Positions 34,064-34,130 of a stretch of 34,130 nt of DNA are shown in pieces (position 1 is the stretch's first letter; each line of letters begins with the position of its first letter). The position numbers and the translations under genes are program-made. The notes beneath the pieces are model-generated. The model was not told where the DNA came from. It made no database searches and saw only the letters and a program-made list of their open reading frames with translations. Origin of the DNA: CAZKTF01 sp964555565 (GTDB lineage: Bacteria > Planctomycetota > JAJSAM01 > JAKLKS01); NCBI GenBank assembly GCA_964555565.1, contig CAZKTF010000011.1, positions 1 to 34,130 on the forward strand, written 5' to 3'.

Positions 34064-34130
34064 AGGCCCGGGCACCGCGCCGCCGGGCCGCCGCCGGGCG
34101 CCCGGCCGCCGCGCCGGGGCCCCGGGGGTC
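34060..34130 (+). CDS. Start of a further gene, truncated by the window edge
   Basis: A TTG at 34060 overlaps the pyrB stop in a TTGA arrangement, like the 4-bp overlaps used elsewhere in the window. 23 codons are open to the edge and encode a basic Arg/Ala/Pro-rich N-terminus with no recognisable domain. Dihydroorotase or another pyrimidine gene often follows pyrB, but nothing here shows that. Confidence 0.3.
   Translation, partial: MKARAPRRRAAAGRPAAAPGPRG

Overview
The window is very GC-rich DNA with strong G/C bias at third codon positions. It comes from a diderm (Gram-negative type) bacterium: there are lipobox lipoproteins, a complete RND efflux set with an outer-membrane channel, and several Sec-secreted proteins. 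A Ser/Thr-kinase-like protein with a zinc ribbon, FHA-sensor kinases, a giant alpha-2-macroglobulin and a secreted M64 peptidase together resemble a high-GC planctomycete or a similar environmental lineage. That placement is inference from gene content; there is no rRNA or other phylogenetic marker strong enough to settle it. No tRNA, rRNA, CRISPR array, transposase or prophage was recognised.

Layout. 1-3605 (minus): a zinc-ribbon kinase-like protein running off the left edge, a small lipoprotein overlapping it by 4 bp, and a secreted M64-type zinc peptidase. 3775-4905 (plus): an AAA_14/DUF4143 ATPase with a perfect inverted repeat across its start codon. 4979-8063 (minus): a secreted collagen-like protein and a GNAT-aminotransferase fusion. 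8274-10601 (plus): a small secreted protein, a small membrane protein and a NhaD-type ion transporter. 10709-12194 (plus): a two-gene split-HipA module, kinase first and HipA N-terminal-domain protein second. 12306-20381 (minus): a 2,691-residue alpha-2-macroglobulin with an intact thioester motif and TPR-like arms. 20481-26876 (minus): a four-gene operon tetR - outer-membrane factor - membrane fusion protein - RND pump, every junction a 4-bp start/stop overlap, with a perfect palindromic operator upstream. 26877-27251: a gene-free 375 bp holding an inverted CACGGAG repeat array. 27252-34130 (plus): truD, a ParA/Soj ATPase, two paralogous FHA-GAF-histidine kinases, an 84-bp palindromic element, pyrB, and the first codons of another gene.

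How the genes may work together. The efflux operon is self-contained and probably self-repressed. The HipA pair is the best candidate for an unusual system: it has the size and domain split of the HipT/HipS proteins of HipBST toxin-antitoxin loci, but the order is reversed and no HipB-like DNA-binding gene is present. The left-edge kinase-like protein carries repeated D-x-T-hydrophobic motifs that could be FHA ligands, and two FHA-sensor kinases lie in the same window; a link is speculative. The reading frames are GC-biased, so very long antisense open frames (over 10 kb) exist and were rejected as shadows.
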